A DNA stretch of 64,000 nt, taken from Ditylenchus dipsaci. Lineage: Eukaryota > Nematoda > Chromadorea > Rhabditida > Anguinidae. This document shows positions 40,301-48,538 of the stretch, one piece after another (within the stretch, counting starts at the first letter, position 1; the number at the start of each line of letters is the position of its first letter). Location: NCBI GenBank assembly GCA_004194705.1, contig SADC01000014.1, positions 1-64,000 on the forward strand. Direction: 5' to 3'. Below the pieces are notes generated by a model, which saw only the letters and a list, made by a program, of their open reading frames with translations, had not been told where the DNA came from and searched no databases. The translations under genes and the position numbers were made by a program.

Positions 40301-40477
40301 GAACATGTTTCTATTCATAGCCACTCCCGGCTGTTGAACATTGGAAACGGTGTTTAAGAAAATTATTTGACTTGGAGTCAAAGGATTTACGCCTTTTTCT
40401 GGTCATCTAATTCTCCAGGTAGTTTTGATGGAACAGAAGCGGCCATGTTTTGGGCGTAGCACAGGTATGAGGTGATT
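20088..40477 (-). CDS. mesh/SUSD2-like transmembrane adhesion protein (multi-exon)
   Basis: At least 25 short exons on the minus strand encode, in order, an N-terminal region, NIDO, a TIG-like segment, AMOP, VWD and one sushi (CCP) domain, a transmembrane helix and a cytoplasmic tail. This is the architecture of Drosophila mesh (a smooth septate junction protein), Caenorhabditis K03H1.5 and mammalian SUSD2. Those relatives are cell-surface adhesion proteins; the role here is inferred. Introns are mostly 45-60 bp, but several carry 1-5 kb of repeats. Frames between exons break at least seven times by one base, often in a homopolymer (A run near 40427, T run at 38260-38264, exon edges at 32510 and 30531). 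The start codon and signal peptide were not located and may lie upstream of 40477. This is either a real gene with assembly errors or a young pseudogene. Domain blocks are listed separately. Confidence 0.85.
21045..21605. repeat. foldback, TTTTGATGCCG units
   Basis: The left arm holds ACATTTTGATGCCGCCCG-type units. The right arm holds CGGCATCAAAACGGCCGCGG and CATCAAAATGGGCG. Inner arms are CATCCTGTTCATAAGAAAT and TTTTGAACAGGATAAATTT. A tRNA-like B-box on the minus strand (GGTTCAACCCG, near 21427-21440) lies inside. It occupies an intron of the mesh-like gene. Confidence 0.65.
22576..22851 (-). other. possible extra exon, unassigned
   Basis: It lies between VWD and sushi exons on the coding strand. 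One frame is open for 91 codons. Another reads [19 protein letters not shown] with VASVHWLL. Neither clearly matches the mesh family, but some coding sequence is expected in this interval. A small palindrome follows (22889-23020: GGTATTCAGACCCCGGATCA and its mirror). Confidence 0.25.
23055..30216 (-). CDS. mesh-like gene: VWD domain exons
   Basis: Exons are at about 30176-30216 ([15 protein letters not shown], the GDPH-x-TFDG start of VWD with GGGH instead of GDPH), about 29310-29400 ([13 protein letters not shown]), 25654 to about 25780 ([32 protein letters not shown]), 25584-25606 (GVTLRNPP, in phase), 24298-24421 ([36 protein letters not shown], in phase), about 24050-24200 ([19 protein letters not shown], then DELTTPE after a one-base shift) and 23055-23151 ([18 protein letters not shown]). 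These match the VWD path TGVG--V--S-G-L-I-V-LP--YK ... GLLGTYN. Foldback elements of up to 1.8 kb lie between these exons. Confidence 0.82.
23590..23840. other. GC-richer island of unknown origin
   Basis: About 250 bp is clearly richer in GC than its surroundings and has no repeats visible at this scale. It lies in an intron of the mesh-like gene. Frames are open on both strands (23462-23758 minus, 23480-23737 plus), but neither resembles a known protein. Confidence 0.3.
24690..24850. repeat. minisatellite, ATTCTGGCACAAA unit
   Basis: About ten decayed copies of ATTCTGGCACAAA are in tandem. A short inverted-repeat element with TATTCTCTCTAATAGATG at 24945 and CATCTATT-like GTCTATTAGAGAGAATAC at 25060-25078 follows. 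Both sit in an intron. Confidence 0.5.
26228..26734. repeat. foldback, GTTGCCCCATTTGCC units
   Basis: The left arm (26230-26425) is an array of AAAAGTTGCCCCATTTGCC units broken by CGAATTTCCAATCAAAAAGC. The right arm (26690-26734) has CAATGGGGCAACTTTTGTGG. The inner arms CTCTTATACTGTCATTAC and GTAATGACAGTATAAGAG pair exactly. The right arm is much shorter than the left. Confidence 0.75.
27368..29185. repeat. large foldback with nested elements
   Basis: The arms are about 310 bp: AGACCAGTCTTTTGTGCTGA ... CCACAAAATTTTGGTGAAAA (27380-27675), and the inverse, ending TCAGCCCAAAAAACTGGTCT (29145-29165). Inside are a half copy of core-hairpin arm family C (27820-27960), the core itself (27965-28430), a stretch of alternating TCACGTGAGCTCACC-like words (28080-28220), and a pogo-type left end (CAGTCAAACCTCGATAATCC at 28441). 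All of this is in one intron of the mesh-like gene. Confidence 0.65.
29459..30152. repeat. foldback with shared hairpin core, outer-arm family B, copy 2
   Basis: The ends are CTACCGGAGTATAC plus C-run (29459) and G-run plus GTATACTCCGGTAG (30125-30147). The core is at 29690-29905. It abuts the VWD exon at 30176, separating [15 protein letters not shown] from the next VWD exon. Confidence 0.78.
30268..32149 (-). CDS. mesh-like gene: AMOP C-terminal exons
   Basis: Exons are at about 32096-32149 ([19 protein letters not shown]), 30902-30954 (AKHCVIS then, after a one-base shift, CAAQ), 30837-30858 (VCCYDFQG), about 30671-30737 ([17 protein letters not shown]), 30531-30621 ([30 protein letters not shown]) and 30268-30362 ([25 protein letters not shown]). 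The cysteine pattern (DCD ... CYY-QGA-HCV, CCYD, PYVP-MS-FY, CCKW ... C--Y-PP) is the mesh/SUSD2 signature. A missing T at 30531-30534 would restore TFCCKW across the junction. A 0.75-kb foldback (31230-31985) separates the first two exons. Confidence 0.82.
31230..31985. repeat. foldback with shared hairpin core, outer-arm family D
   Basis: Outer arms are CTTATTCGGTTCGGGGGGCG (31242) and CCCCTCGAACCGAATAAG (31955-31972). Next inward are GGGAGACCATGGTAAACCACC and GGTGGTTTACCTTGGTCCCC. The core (31470-31730) has TGTCTAAGGTGTGTGGGTGT. It lies inside an intron between AMOP exons. Confidence 0.7.
32351..33058 (-). CDS. mesh-like gene: linker and start of AMOP
   Basis: Exons are at 33003-33058 ([18 protein letters not shown]), 32794-32827 ([12 protein letters not shown], in phase), about 32690-32745 (AWRWYHEG) and 32510-32656 ([17 protein letters not shown] ... 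[13 protein letters not shown]). Exon 32351-32454 then reads [17 protein letters not shown], the start of AMOP (GW-F-Q-E-YG--WA---C--W). The 32510/32454 junction is one base out of phase unless CAAATG is read as CAATG. A second one-base shift follows CQQW, giving [17 protein letters not shown]. Confidence 0.75.
33095..33286. repeat. near-perfect 192-bp palindrome
   Basis: ATAGACGTTTGGCGAATATG at the left is matched by CATATTCGCCAAACGTCTAT at the right. Pairing continues to a centre near 33190 (GGTATATATGGAGATATACC). Mismatches are almost absent, so the inversion is recent or maintained. It is in an intron of the mesh-like gene. Confidence 0.9.
34023..34775 (-). CDS. mesh-like gene: TIG/IPT-like exons
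   Basis: Exon 34665-34775 reads [17 protein letters not shown] then [18 protein letters not shown], the G-x-GG-x-NVSGPC pattern that follows NIDO in mesh proteins. Exon 34556-34610 continues in phase ([18 protein letters not shown]). Exon 34241-34351 ([14 protein letters not shown]) also joins in phase. A further exon at about 34143-34185 ([16 protein letters not shown]) does not join in phase. Exon 34023-34089 reads [14 protein letters not shown]. The open frame 34419-34862 reads through two introns and is not the true product. Confidence 0.75.
34863..36060. other. intronic stretch around the 5S gene
   Basis: This is a long intron of the mesh-like gene (between exons 34775 and 36093) containing the 5S gene. 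Apart from an inverted pair near 35015-35095 (TGTACACCAGTCAACTGG; CCACTGGTTGG) I see no other feature. Confidence 0.4.
35853..35971 (+). rRNA. 5S ribosomal RNA
   Basis: The gene begins GCTTACGACCATACCACG and ends GGTGTTGTAAGC, so the 5' and 3' ends pair as helix I. Internal words CATCCCGTCCGATCTGG, AAGCAACGTTGGGC and TACTTGGATCGGAGAC are the conserved 5S loop and box A/C regions. At 119 nt it has the usual size. It resembles the Caenorhabditis 5S sequence closely, with a few changes in helices III and IV. T-runs (TTTT, TTTTT) follow the 3' end as a Pol III terminator. It stands alone rather than in an array here. It is probably functional, although a recent pseudogene cannot be excluded. Confidence 0.93.
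36093..38567 (-). CDS. mesh-like gene: NIDO domain exons
   Basis: Exons are at 38438-38567 ([13 protein letters not shown]), about 38320-38394 ([17 protein letters not shown]), 38008-38278 ([17 protein letters not shown] ... [17 protein letters not shown]), 37778-37962 ([15 protein letters not shown] ... [12 protein letters not shown]), 36781-36814 ([11 protein letters not shown]), 36669-36735 ([15 protein letters not shown]), 36552-36613 ([16 protein letters not shown]), about 36460-36492 ([11 protein letters not shown]) and 36093-36285 ([17 protein letters not shown] ... [15 protein letters not shown]). The order and the words VIATDE ... [14 protein letters not shown] and GRW..RID..I match the NIDO consensus. 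Junction phases agree except at the first A-run and before ALVGF. At 38260-38264 the frame shifts inside PHWPK/KPDPS. Confidence 0.85.
38815..39238. mobile_element. pogo-type palindromic MITE (424 bp)
   Basis: TA duplications flank CAGTTGAACCTCGCTATAGT and ACTATAGCGAGGTTTAACTG. The arms are inverted over about 190 bp (for example TAGGGTCCGACAC / GTGTCGGACCCTA). At the centre is a second inverted pair, AAACCTCGATATAGTGGCAC and GTGCCACTATATCGAGGTTT, that resembles terminal repeats of the same superfamily. It is intronic. Confidence 0.85.
39385..39575. repeat. foldback, TTTTTTGCCGCAAATA units
   Basis: The left half has CTTTTTTGCCGCAAAT units. The right half has ATTTGCGGCAAAAAAG units. It is the same design as the 10.5-kb and 52-kb elements but with a different unit. 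A second, larger palindrome follows at 39605-39980 (CTGAATCTCTAGTTTC / AACTAGAGATTCAGGG). Confidence 0.75.
40157..40477 (-). CDS. mesh-like gene: most N-terminal exons recognised
   Basis: Exon 40291-40477 reads [19 protein letters not shown] then GELDDQKK. A missing A in the A-run near 40400-40430 shifts the frame to [16 protein letters not shown] and [18 protein letters not shown]. Exon 40157-40234 continues in phase with [17 protein letters not shown] and [10 protein letters not shown]. Splice sites are ATGCAG and TTTTCAG acceptors and GTGGGT and GTAATA donors. The sequence lies upstream of NIDO, where mesh proteins are poorly conserved, so assignment rests on position, phase and splice sites. 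A further short exon near 38663-38695 reads [11 protein letters not shown]. Confidence 0.6.
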
Positions 40478-40815
40478 CTGCATGTGCAATAAGCAAAATT
40501 ATAGGTATGCAGACCATAGAAAATTGACTTCTAGGTTTTGAAAAACTAAAATTTTCAATATGGAATTTAAATAAGAAAAAGGCGAAGTTTTTTTTGACAT
40601 ATTGCGAGGGGCATAGGAGCGTTTAGGCAATTTTTGGACATTTGTCCGAAAATTGCCTAAACGCCTTAACATAACGCCAAGGATTTTAAATTTTTAAAAT
40701 CATTTTCACTTTTTCCATAGTCGGGTGTATTTTTAAAGCTCTTCTATTTATTTTTAGAGTTTCTTGATCTAAAAAAGTTTTTTTATTTCCTTTCACATAT
40801 TTTTGCTTTTTTCAG

Positions 40816-41299
40816 ATAAAAGAATTTTCCTGGACTAACACTGATGTGGTCGAGAAGTTGAAGCAGCTAAAAAACAAGGAAGTGGAAACCGAAGATGTCG
40901 ATGCGTACTTCGAGCTGCAGTATAACAAGAAGTGCGTGCCTAAGACAATATTCCGACACATGCCCAAGGAAGCTGCGTTACCTCCATACCTAAGCCCAGA
41001 AGTTGTCGTGTAAGCTGTTATAAATTTTTTTATTTATTTTTCATATCGCTGTTGTGTGAAGGCCGCTAGTCTTTTGTACCTGAAAGCAATGAGAGGTATG
41101 TCAATAATTGTTTTAGATACCCTCGGTAGCTTGATGTGTTTCTAGGTGGCTTTCCTTGGCCGATAAGAAAAATGGACTGGTTGTATTCGCTTCGAACGAT
41201 GATTGCAAGGCTGCGGCTCAATGTGGGATATTGATGGCAGATGGTACTTTTGATTTGTGTCCAATAGGCTTCGCTCAGTTGTACGTGATACATGGACTT
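40816..41299 (+). pseudogene. MULE transposase N-terminal fragment
   Basis: Exon 40816-41010 follows TTTTTCAG and reads IKEFSWTNTDVVEKLKQL ... KKCVPKTIFRHMPKEAALP, then PYLSPEVVV. Exon 41146-41299 follows TTTCTAG and reads WLSLADKKNGLVVFASNDD, then ILMADGTFDLCPIGFAQLY, VIHG. The word ADGTFDLCP-x7-QLY-IHG marks the first catalytic aspartate of MULE transposases. The second aspartate, CxxH motif and final glutamate are missing. The dynein exon begins 26 bases later. Confidence 0.78.
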
Positions 41300-41325
41300 G
41301 TGATATTTGAATCCTCTGAACTTTA

Positions 41326-42472
<1,147 letters not shown>

Positions 42473-42528
42473 GTAAGCTTACCCATATCGTAAAAGATGA
42501 CTGATAGTTATGATTGCCGTTATTTCAG

Positions 42529-42618
42529 TTGAAGACTCCTCTGGTGTCAGGGCTTACTTCGATTATCCGCTACAAGAACAGCCACTTTGATGTTGTGCGC
42601 CAAAGAAAGAGAAAATGA
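42529..42618 (+). CDS. terminal exon of the chimeric transcript (unknown)
   Basis: After TATTTCAG the frame reads LKTPLVSGLTSIIRYKNSH, FDVVRQRKRK and stops at 42618. It joins in phase with IAFAYED at the end of the previous exon (a different frame from dynein). It does not resemble dynein beyond AAA1 and could be the original C-terminus of the MULE protein or another captured piece. AATAAA follows at about 42686. No gene is visible from 42700 to 43440 apart from the nested element. Confidence 0.4.
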   Translation: MKTPLVSGLTSIIRYKNSHFDVVRQRKRK

Positions 42619-42944
42619 AAAAACCAAAAGTTAAGAAATGTTGTTGTTGAACTGTTTTCCAAGCTGTTATTGGTTCGAAGTCGAATAAAGTTTGAAATGT
42701 TTAGTGAGTCTTTTAAAATTAAAGTGTCTAGTACATGAGAATGTAAAAAAATTACGGTGCAACCACCTATAGAAAACGGAAAGTGAAAGCTGTCTAATTC
42801 ATATCCGTCTAAAATATTGCTCTCATGTTTTTTAGTCTTATGTTACTCAGTTTTTAAAATCACATATTTTTCCTCATTGGGTGAGCCAAATATCTAAGGA
42901 GTAAGAAAACAACGTCAATCAATATGCAGCATATACCGTATTTT

Positions 42945-43165
42945 CTCTAATAACTCACCCTCCCCCTCAACTTTGTTGACTCATATCCCAGCCGACAGAA
43001 AATGTTTTGCAAAGCTGTTTGTTGCGTTTTCTTAACTTTCGCAAGCTGTACCGATTCCACTTTTAGATTTTGGTTGAGCACGGAAAGTCTCGAGATTGAG
43101 TTCGAGTGAGTTCTTTCGAGGATCTAAAAAATAACTCACTCGGGTGAGTTATTACAGGAAATACG
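42945..43165. mobile_element. MITE with CCGTATTTTCTCTAATAACT ends
   Basis: The left end is CCGTATTTTCTCTAATAACT and the right end GAGTTATTACAGGAAATACG. Similar ends occur at 24940-25082, 46781-47036 and 47421-47752, so this is a repeat family. Here it is nested in the Pack-MULE-like element. Confidence 0.65.
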
Positions 43166-43721
43166 GACATTCGTCGAATGGGACACTTGTCCAAAAATTG
43201 CCTAAACCTCGGGCAAAAAATTAAAAGTTAGTCAAATCGATTGTCAGCCCATTTGGAATGTATTGCAGCCCTGATGTTCTTAACATGTTTTGTCGATATC
43301 AAAAGGATCAAACAGAATATTTGACCTCACAATAAAGGTTCACACCCACCTAGAGCCGACATAAACTTGAAGTACACATAGAGAGCCAAAAAAAAGAAGA
43401 GCTAAATACGTGAAAAATAACCCGACTATATAAAAGTAATAATGAATTTAAAAATTTAAAATCCTTGGCATTATGATAAGGCGTTTAGGCAATTTTGGGA
43501 CATTTGTCCAAAAATTGCCTAAACGCCTACGCACCATTGCGAGGTACTCCAAGAGTTTTAGAACATTTTGAACGCTTATGGCATGCCCACAATTCATATG
43601 ACGTAAACCGTGTTTTTGACCACAATAGGCTTTGGTCATAAAGACCCGCAATTCTCGACGATCCGAAACGAGTAATTTCAATATTTTGCATTATCACGTA
43701 GCCAGGATCACAGCTTGCTAT

Positions 43722-45130
43722 TAAAGGAGGGGTGACACGAAGGATTATCCCTAGTTTTGTGTTTTTAATGTGGTTTTTGAGTCATATTTTGTGGATAACT
43801 CGGTGTTGCGATCTCAAACAAACTTGTGCAGAATTAAAAGTTGAACTAGCAACATGAATATTAGAATTTCTAAATTCTTTCAAAAATGCCCTGAAAATCC
43901 AAATGCAATAGAAGACTAATCAGCCTTTTTGAATGGTTTTTCCCCTTTTCCATTTCGATTTTTAGGGCATTTTTTGAAGCAATTGAAAAATTCTGATATT
44001 GATACTGCTGATACAGCTTTTAATTATGCACAAGTTTGTCTGACATTTAAATACTGTGTGGTCGACAAAATATGGTTCTAACTGGTGTACCAAAAGTCCT
44101 TGGGAGATTTTTAACCCATTTTGCAAAACAAAAATTTCTCTTATAACAAAATCCAAACAATAGGTTTTGTAGCGCTGGCGATGCTCTATCGAATGGTATC
44201 TTTGGATTTGCAATGGGCTTTTAAACGTGTGATATTTTGGCAAAAGAAAAAAGTGAGTCATTTTTAGAACTTGCAAAGGATTTTGGCATAATAAACACCT
44301 TGTTTCTAAAATGTTTATTGATTCTGGAAAGCAAAAAATATTAAACTAACAAAAATTGAATTAGTAGGTTAGATAGCGCTGGTTTTCTCTACAAAACTGT
44401 ATATTATGTTTTTATTTCACTCATTAAAAGGACCGCGTTGGCCGCAATACATTTACGCAGTCTTTTCGGGAAATTGTCGATGGCTCTCTGGATCATCTCT
44501 TGGGGAATGGCATCCCACTCTCTGACCAGCGATGCCTTCAGTGCCGGAATGGATTTGTGGGGCTTGGAACAGGCCTTGGATTGAAGATAGGGCCAGCCAA
44601 AATAGTCCATCACATTCCAGTCAGGTGAGTTGGGAGCCCACTGCCCATGGCGTTGGTGTGGTGGGTATCAGCAGTGATGGCGTCTGGGAAGTTGTCAGCA
44701 ATCCACCGCTGTGTCTCATAAGCTCGGTGTGATGGGGCCCCGTCCTGCTGGAAGCACCATTCATCAGTCAGTAACAAAAATTAAATGATGACTGGGTAAA
44801 CAGAACAGAGAAATGCAGTGGCAAAACTTTTTGATGAATCATTTTTCCCTTGCAAGTTCTAAAAATGACTCACTTTTTTCTTTTGCCAAAATATCACACG
44901 TTTTAAAAGCCCATTGCAAATCCAAAGATACCATTCAATAGAGCATCGCCAGCGCTACAAAACCTATTGTTTGGATTTTGTTATAAGAGAAATTTTTGTT
45001 TTGCAAAATGGGTTAAAAATCTCCCCAAGGACTTTTGGTACACCAGTTAAAACCACATTAAAAAACACAAAACTTGGTATAATCCTTTCGTGTCGAGACT
45101 TCCTGTTTAACAGCTTTCACCCCTCCTTTA
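43722..45130. mobile_element. mariner-like foldback remnant
   Basis: The ends TAAAGGAGGGGTGA and TCACCCCTCCTTTA are inverted. Inner arms of about 300 bp are also inverted (43960-44280 versus 44850-45080: GCGCTGGCGATGCTCTATCG / AATAGAGCATCGCCAGCGC). The centre holds a transposase fragment. It lies about 180 bp to the right of the Pack-MULE-like element. Confidence 0.75.
44404..44770 (-). pseudogene. mariner-type DDxD transposase C-terminal fragment
   Basis: The minus strand reads FQQDGAPSHRAYETQRWIA (second catalytic aspartate), then, after a frameshift near 44650, WAPNSPDWNVMDYFGWPYL with the third acidic residue in the SPD-x-NVMD context, then QSKACSKPHKSIPALKASL and FPKRLRKCIAAN. This is the C-terminal third of a mariner/maT-like transposase. 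The N-terminal two thirds are missing. Confidence 0.8.
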
Positions 45131-45220
45131 AGCTATCAAAAACTATTGAGTGCTTTTAGATAGAGATTTAAATGTAGGGATTAAAATTTATAAAAACATT
45201 GATTTTTTTAACCTCGACAT

Positions 45221-46134
45221 TAGTGTTGTTCCAGCGCCGAGATCGGCGCCGGCGCCAGCGCCGAACCTTTCCGAAAAAAAGGCCCCAGCGCCGGCGCTCA
45301 TGGCAGCGCCGACGCCGGCGCCGGGTCGATAATTTTGTTTTTGCTTTAAATTTATGAAAAATTTCTATTTTTTTAACAGTATGTTTTTTACAGTGAAAAT
45401 AATAATGATTTTTTGTTATCTATATCAGTTAGCAGCATACCGTTTTTATTTCCTCTATTAGTTCTCCATGGTGAGGGATTATTTAAATACAGAGTGTTTC
45501 AAGAAATCCGCAGTATCTGAAATGGCTATAACTTTTTCTAGATCGAATTTCGATTTTCGCCAAACGTTTTCTCTTGACGGGCGATTACGTTGAGTGTATT
45601 ATGTCAAAAATACGATTTTCAAGGAGGATGTTGGGTAACAGCATTAGTTCCTTATAGTCATTTTAAATCCTGCGGATTTCTTGAAACACCCTGTATTTTC
45701 CCTATGCTGAGAAATAAGTCGATATGAGGTGGAGTTATAAGAGAGTGGGGACTACATGAATAAGAAATCCATATCAGTTTTGTGAAAAAAAAGGTATGTA
45801 AATTACTTTTTTAACAATAGCATATGATACCCTGGTTATGTTTAAAAAAATAGTAATAAACTTAAAGATCAAGTAAAATAAAATATTTAAAGAAATGAAA
45901 AAAATTGCAGCACAAAAGTTCAGATAATTTAGCTTAAAATTTAAAATGATTGTCTTTTTCAATAATAGGCCGTTCAATTTAAAAAACAGCGTCGGATCCA
46001 TAGCCGTTGGAAAACAGAACCGGGGCCAGCGCCGGAGCGAAAATGTTGAGCGCCGGCGCCGACCAAAATTTCTTATTGGCCCCAGCGCCGGCGCTATTTT
46101 TTCCCGGGGCAACGCCGGCGCCGGAATAACACTG
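45221..46134. mobile_element. hAT-type non-autonomous element with GCGCCGGCGCC repeats
   Basis: A perfect 8-bp duplication, CTCGACAT (45213-45220, 46135-46142), flanks the ends TAGTGTTGTTCC and GGAATAACACTG, which are mirrored. Just inside each end is a GC-rich array of GGCGCCGGCGCC-like words (45231-45330; 46020-46125), in sharp contrast to the AT-rich interior. No transposase is present. Confidence 0.8.
45490..45693. mobile_element. mariner-type MITE (nested)
   Basis: TA flanks CAGAGTGTTTCAAGAAATCC and GGATTTCTTGAAACACCCTG. The 204-bp element is nested in the hAT-type element and has no coding capacity. Confidence 0.8.
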
Positions 46135-46780
46135 CTCGACATCTTTAGATTTTTGGAGTCATTCAATGAAGTTTGATAGCTTGTTGGAGAGTTGAGGTCT
46201 TGGGCTACACGATAAAACGAAAAATTTAGAAAATGTCAATTTAGAATTAGGGGACATTTACCCCAAAGTAGGGGGCAGAATTGAATATTACTCATCGGAA
46301 ACTTTTATTTTCAAAAAGCAGGACAAATGCAGACAAAATTTAACTGTGAATTGTAAAGATATTCTGAACTAAATACAGTCTAGCCTCGATGGACACCTCT
46401 TTTTGAAGGGGGAGGAAACTTTATATACGCATCGCCTAGGGTCGAAGATTCAAGTCCCTAAAGTGCATAACTTGTTTATTTTTTATTAAGTTTATTGACT
46501 TCTAGGGCCAAAAATATCGAGGAATCGATTGGAATTATTTTTAGCACTGTTTTACTGTCAGCAAACGCCCTATTTTTGGGATTTAATGGAAATGACAGCC
46601 CTGTGTAGGACGGCATGAAATTTAAGTTTTAGCCTTGTGTAGGATGGCATGGTATTGGACATGATTTCCTTAGAAAGACAGGAGTATAAGGGTCATTTTG
46701 ACACCGAATTTGTAAATAAAACAAGATAAAAAAAATAAGGTTTGCACCCAGTAGTAGTCGACCGTGTGACTTAGGCGATG

Positions 46781-47285
46781 CGAACCGTATTTCTTCTAAT
46801 AAGCGAGCATGCCCGTTTATTTTTCGATCACCCAAAAATCGAAAAATTTTGAATTCGATCTCGATATTTTTGGGTGCTCAACTAAAATCTGAAAAGTGGA
46901 ATCGGTAGAGCTCGTGGGAGTTAAGAAAATGCATTAAACAGCTTTGCAAAATATTTACTCTGGGCTGAGATATACGCCTTTAAAGTCGAGGGTACCCTTT
47001 TAATAGAGACTGCCCGCTTATTAGAAGAAATACGTTATAACAAGTTCCTCCCCCTTTAAAAACAAAGTGCCCAATTTAGTGGAGATGGGCATTTGCCTAA
47101 ACCCAATACCCCAATACAATATTTTTGGTCATTTTCAAACCCAATATCAATACCCAATATTTAGAAACAGACCCACCCAATATCCCAATACAATATTTTT
47201 GACCCAAATCGGGCCCAATACACCCAATACCCAATACCAATATATTGTATTGGGTCCATCTCTACATTTTAGGGATCAGATTTAG
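46781..47285. repeat. CCGTATTT-family MITE followed by CCCAATA minisatellite
   Basis: The MITE runs from CCGTATTTCTTCTAATAAGC to GCTTATTAGAAGAAATACG (46785-47034). From 47090 to 47255 there are about fifteen CCCAATAC/CCCAATAT units, with ACCAATATATTGTATTGGG at the right end forming a small hairpin. The open frame over it is not a gene. Confidence 0.6.
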
Positions 47286-47465
47286 GGATCAGATTTAGTA
47301 AAAGCCTTCAAAAAAAGCTAAAAAAGCGTCAGACCCTCATCGGAAACGAACTTGAAGAGATGTCCATTCGTCGTGTGTTCAAAAAAACGAGTTTGCCAAA
47401 ATACGGCTTCTCAAAAATTATACCGTATTCTCTCTAATAATCACACCTCTACAATAAACCACACC

Positions 47466-47637
47466 CAGTGGCGTACGCAGGAATTTCTGACGGAGGGGGC
47501 ACCAGGCCATTTTTAGGCCATTTTACCTACACCGTTTTTCACATTTTTGAGGCAATTTTACCTACACTGTTTTGAAAAAATCTGACGGGGGGGGCAAGTG
47601 CCCCCACCCTCCCCCCCCCCCCCTGGGTACGCCCCTG
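47466..47637. mobile_element. hAT-type MITE (CAGTGGCGTACGC), copy 3
   Basis: The left end is CAGTGGCGTACGCAGG and the right end CTGGGTACGCCCCTG. The flanking octamers are ACCACACC and CCCACACC. It is nested inside an older CCGTATTC-ended element (47421-47752). Confidence 0.7.
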
Positions 47638-47770
47638 CCCACACCCTTCGTTTTTTCTATTAGGATCTTAGAGTTAGGGTCATTTTTAATTGAAAATTTT
47701 TAAATTTTTTGGGATGCCACAGTGGGATTATTAAAGAGAATACGATAAATAAATTAACTGTTCCAAATTA

Positions 47771-47946
47771 TTGGAGGACCATGAATCAATACAAATAGTT
47801 GTGGCTTATCACGATTTATTTGACAACTGGAAATATTTTCATTTACTAGAGATGGATACTGGAGGAATTCGATTGCTACTGATCACAGTTACTATGGTAA
47901 TTGAGTTGAGTTCATGGATTTGGCTGCTCTTTTGCAAGTTCCCAGG
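47771..47946 (+). other. exon-like open frame, unrecognised
   Basis: The reading MEDHESIQIVVAYHDLFDN then KYFHLLEMDTGGIRLLLIT and VTMVIELSSWIWLLFCKFP ends at CCCAG followed by GTAAGC. It contains one hydrophobic segment. I do not recognise it and have no second exon, so it may be chance. Confidence 0.2.
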
Positions 47947-48538
47947 TAAGCGCTATTGTATTATTCACTAGGGGTGAGTGAACTGAACACCAACCACCTA
48001 GTTGTCCAATTAGAGAAGGGAGCTATTGTGCAAAGACACAATACACAAGGAACAAGGTCAATAAAAATGCCGACTCTATACGCATTCTCGCCCATCCCAA
48101 AAAAAAAAACTAGATCCCTCCTGTTGTTTTTTCGGGTTTTTTTTTAATTTTGCCTTGGTCCTCCCTTGTTTGAAAGTTTTCATTTTTTCAAAAATTTTTT
48201 ATTCACCTAATTTTTTATTCACCTAATTTTTTTAATTAATACAGAATTAAATAGAAAAAAAATTTTGGTGCAATAAATGTTATGAAATAATATTCACTAG
48301 GTGACTGGCGCCTTAACAGGCGTCAAGTTATAAAAGCAATATTTCAGTTACAGTCAAACCTCGATTCAGTGGCACCCTACGGACCAAACCTTAGGTGGCA
48401 CTAAATCGAGGTGCCACTAAACCGGGGTGCCACTAAATCGAGTTTATTCGACCAAAAAAATTTACGGGTGCCACTAAATCGAGGTTTTAACTTAAAATAC
48501 GACTTTTCTAACCAAATTTCTAAGTTTTATTCATAACA

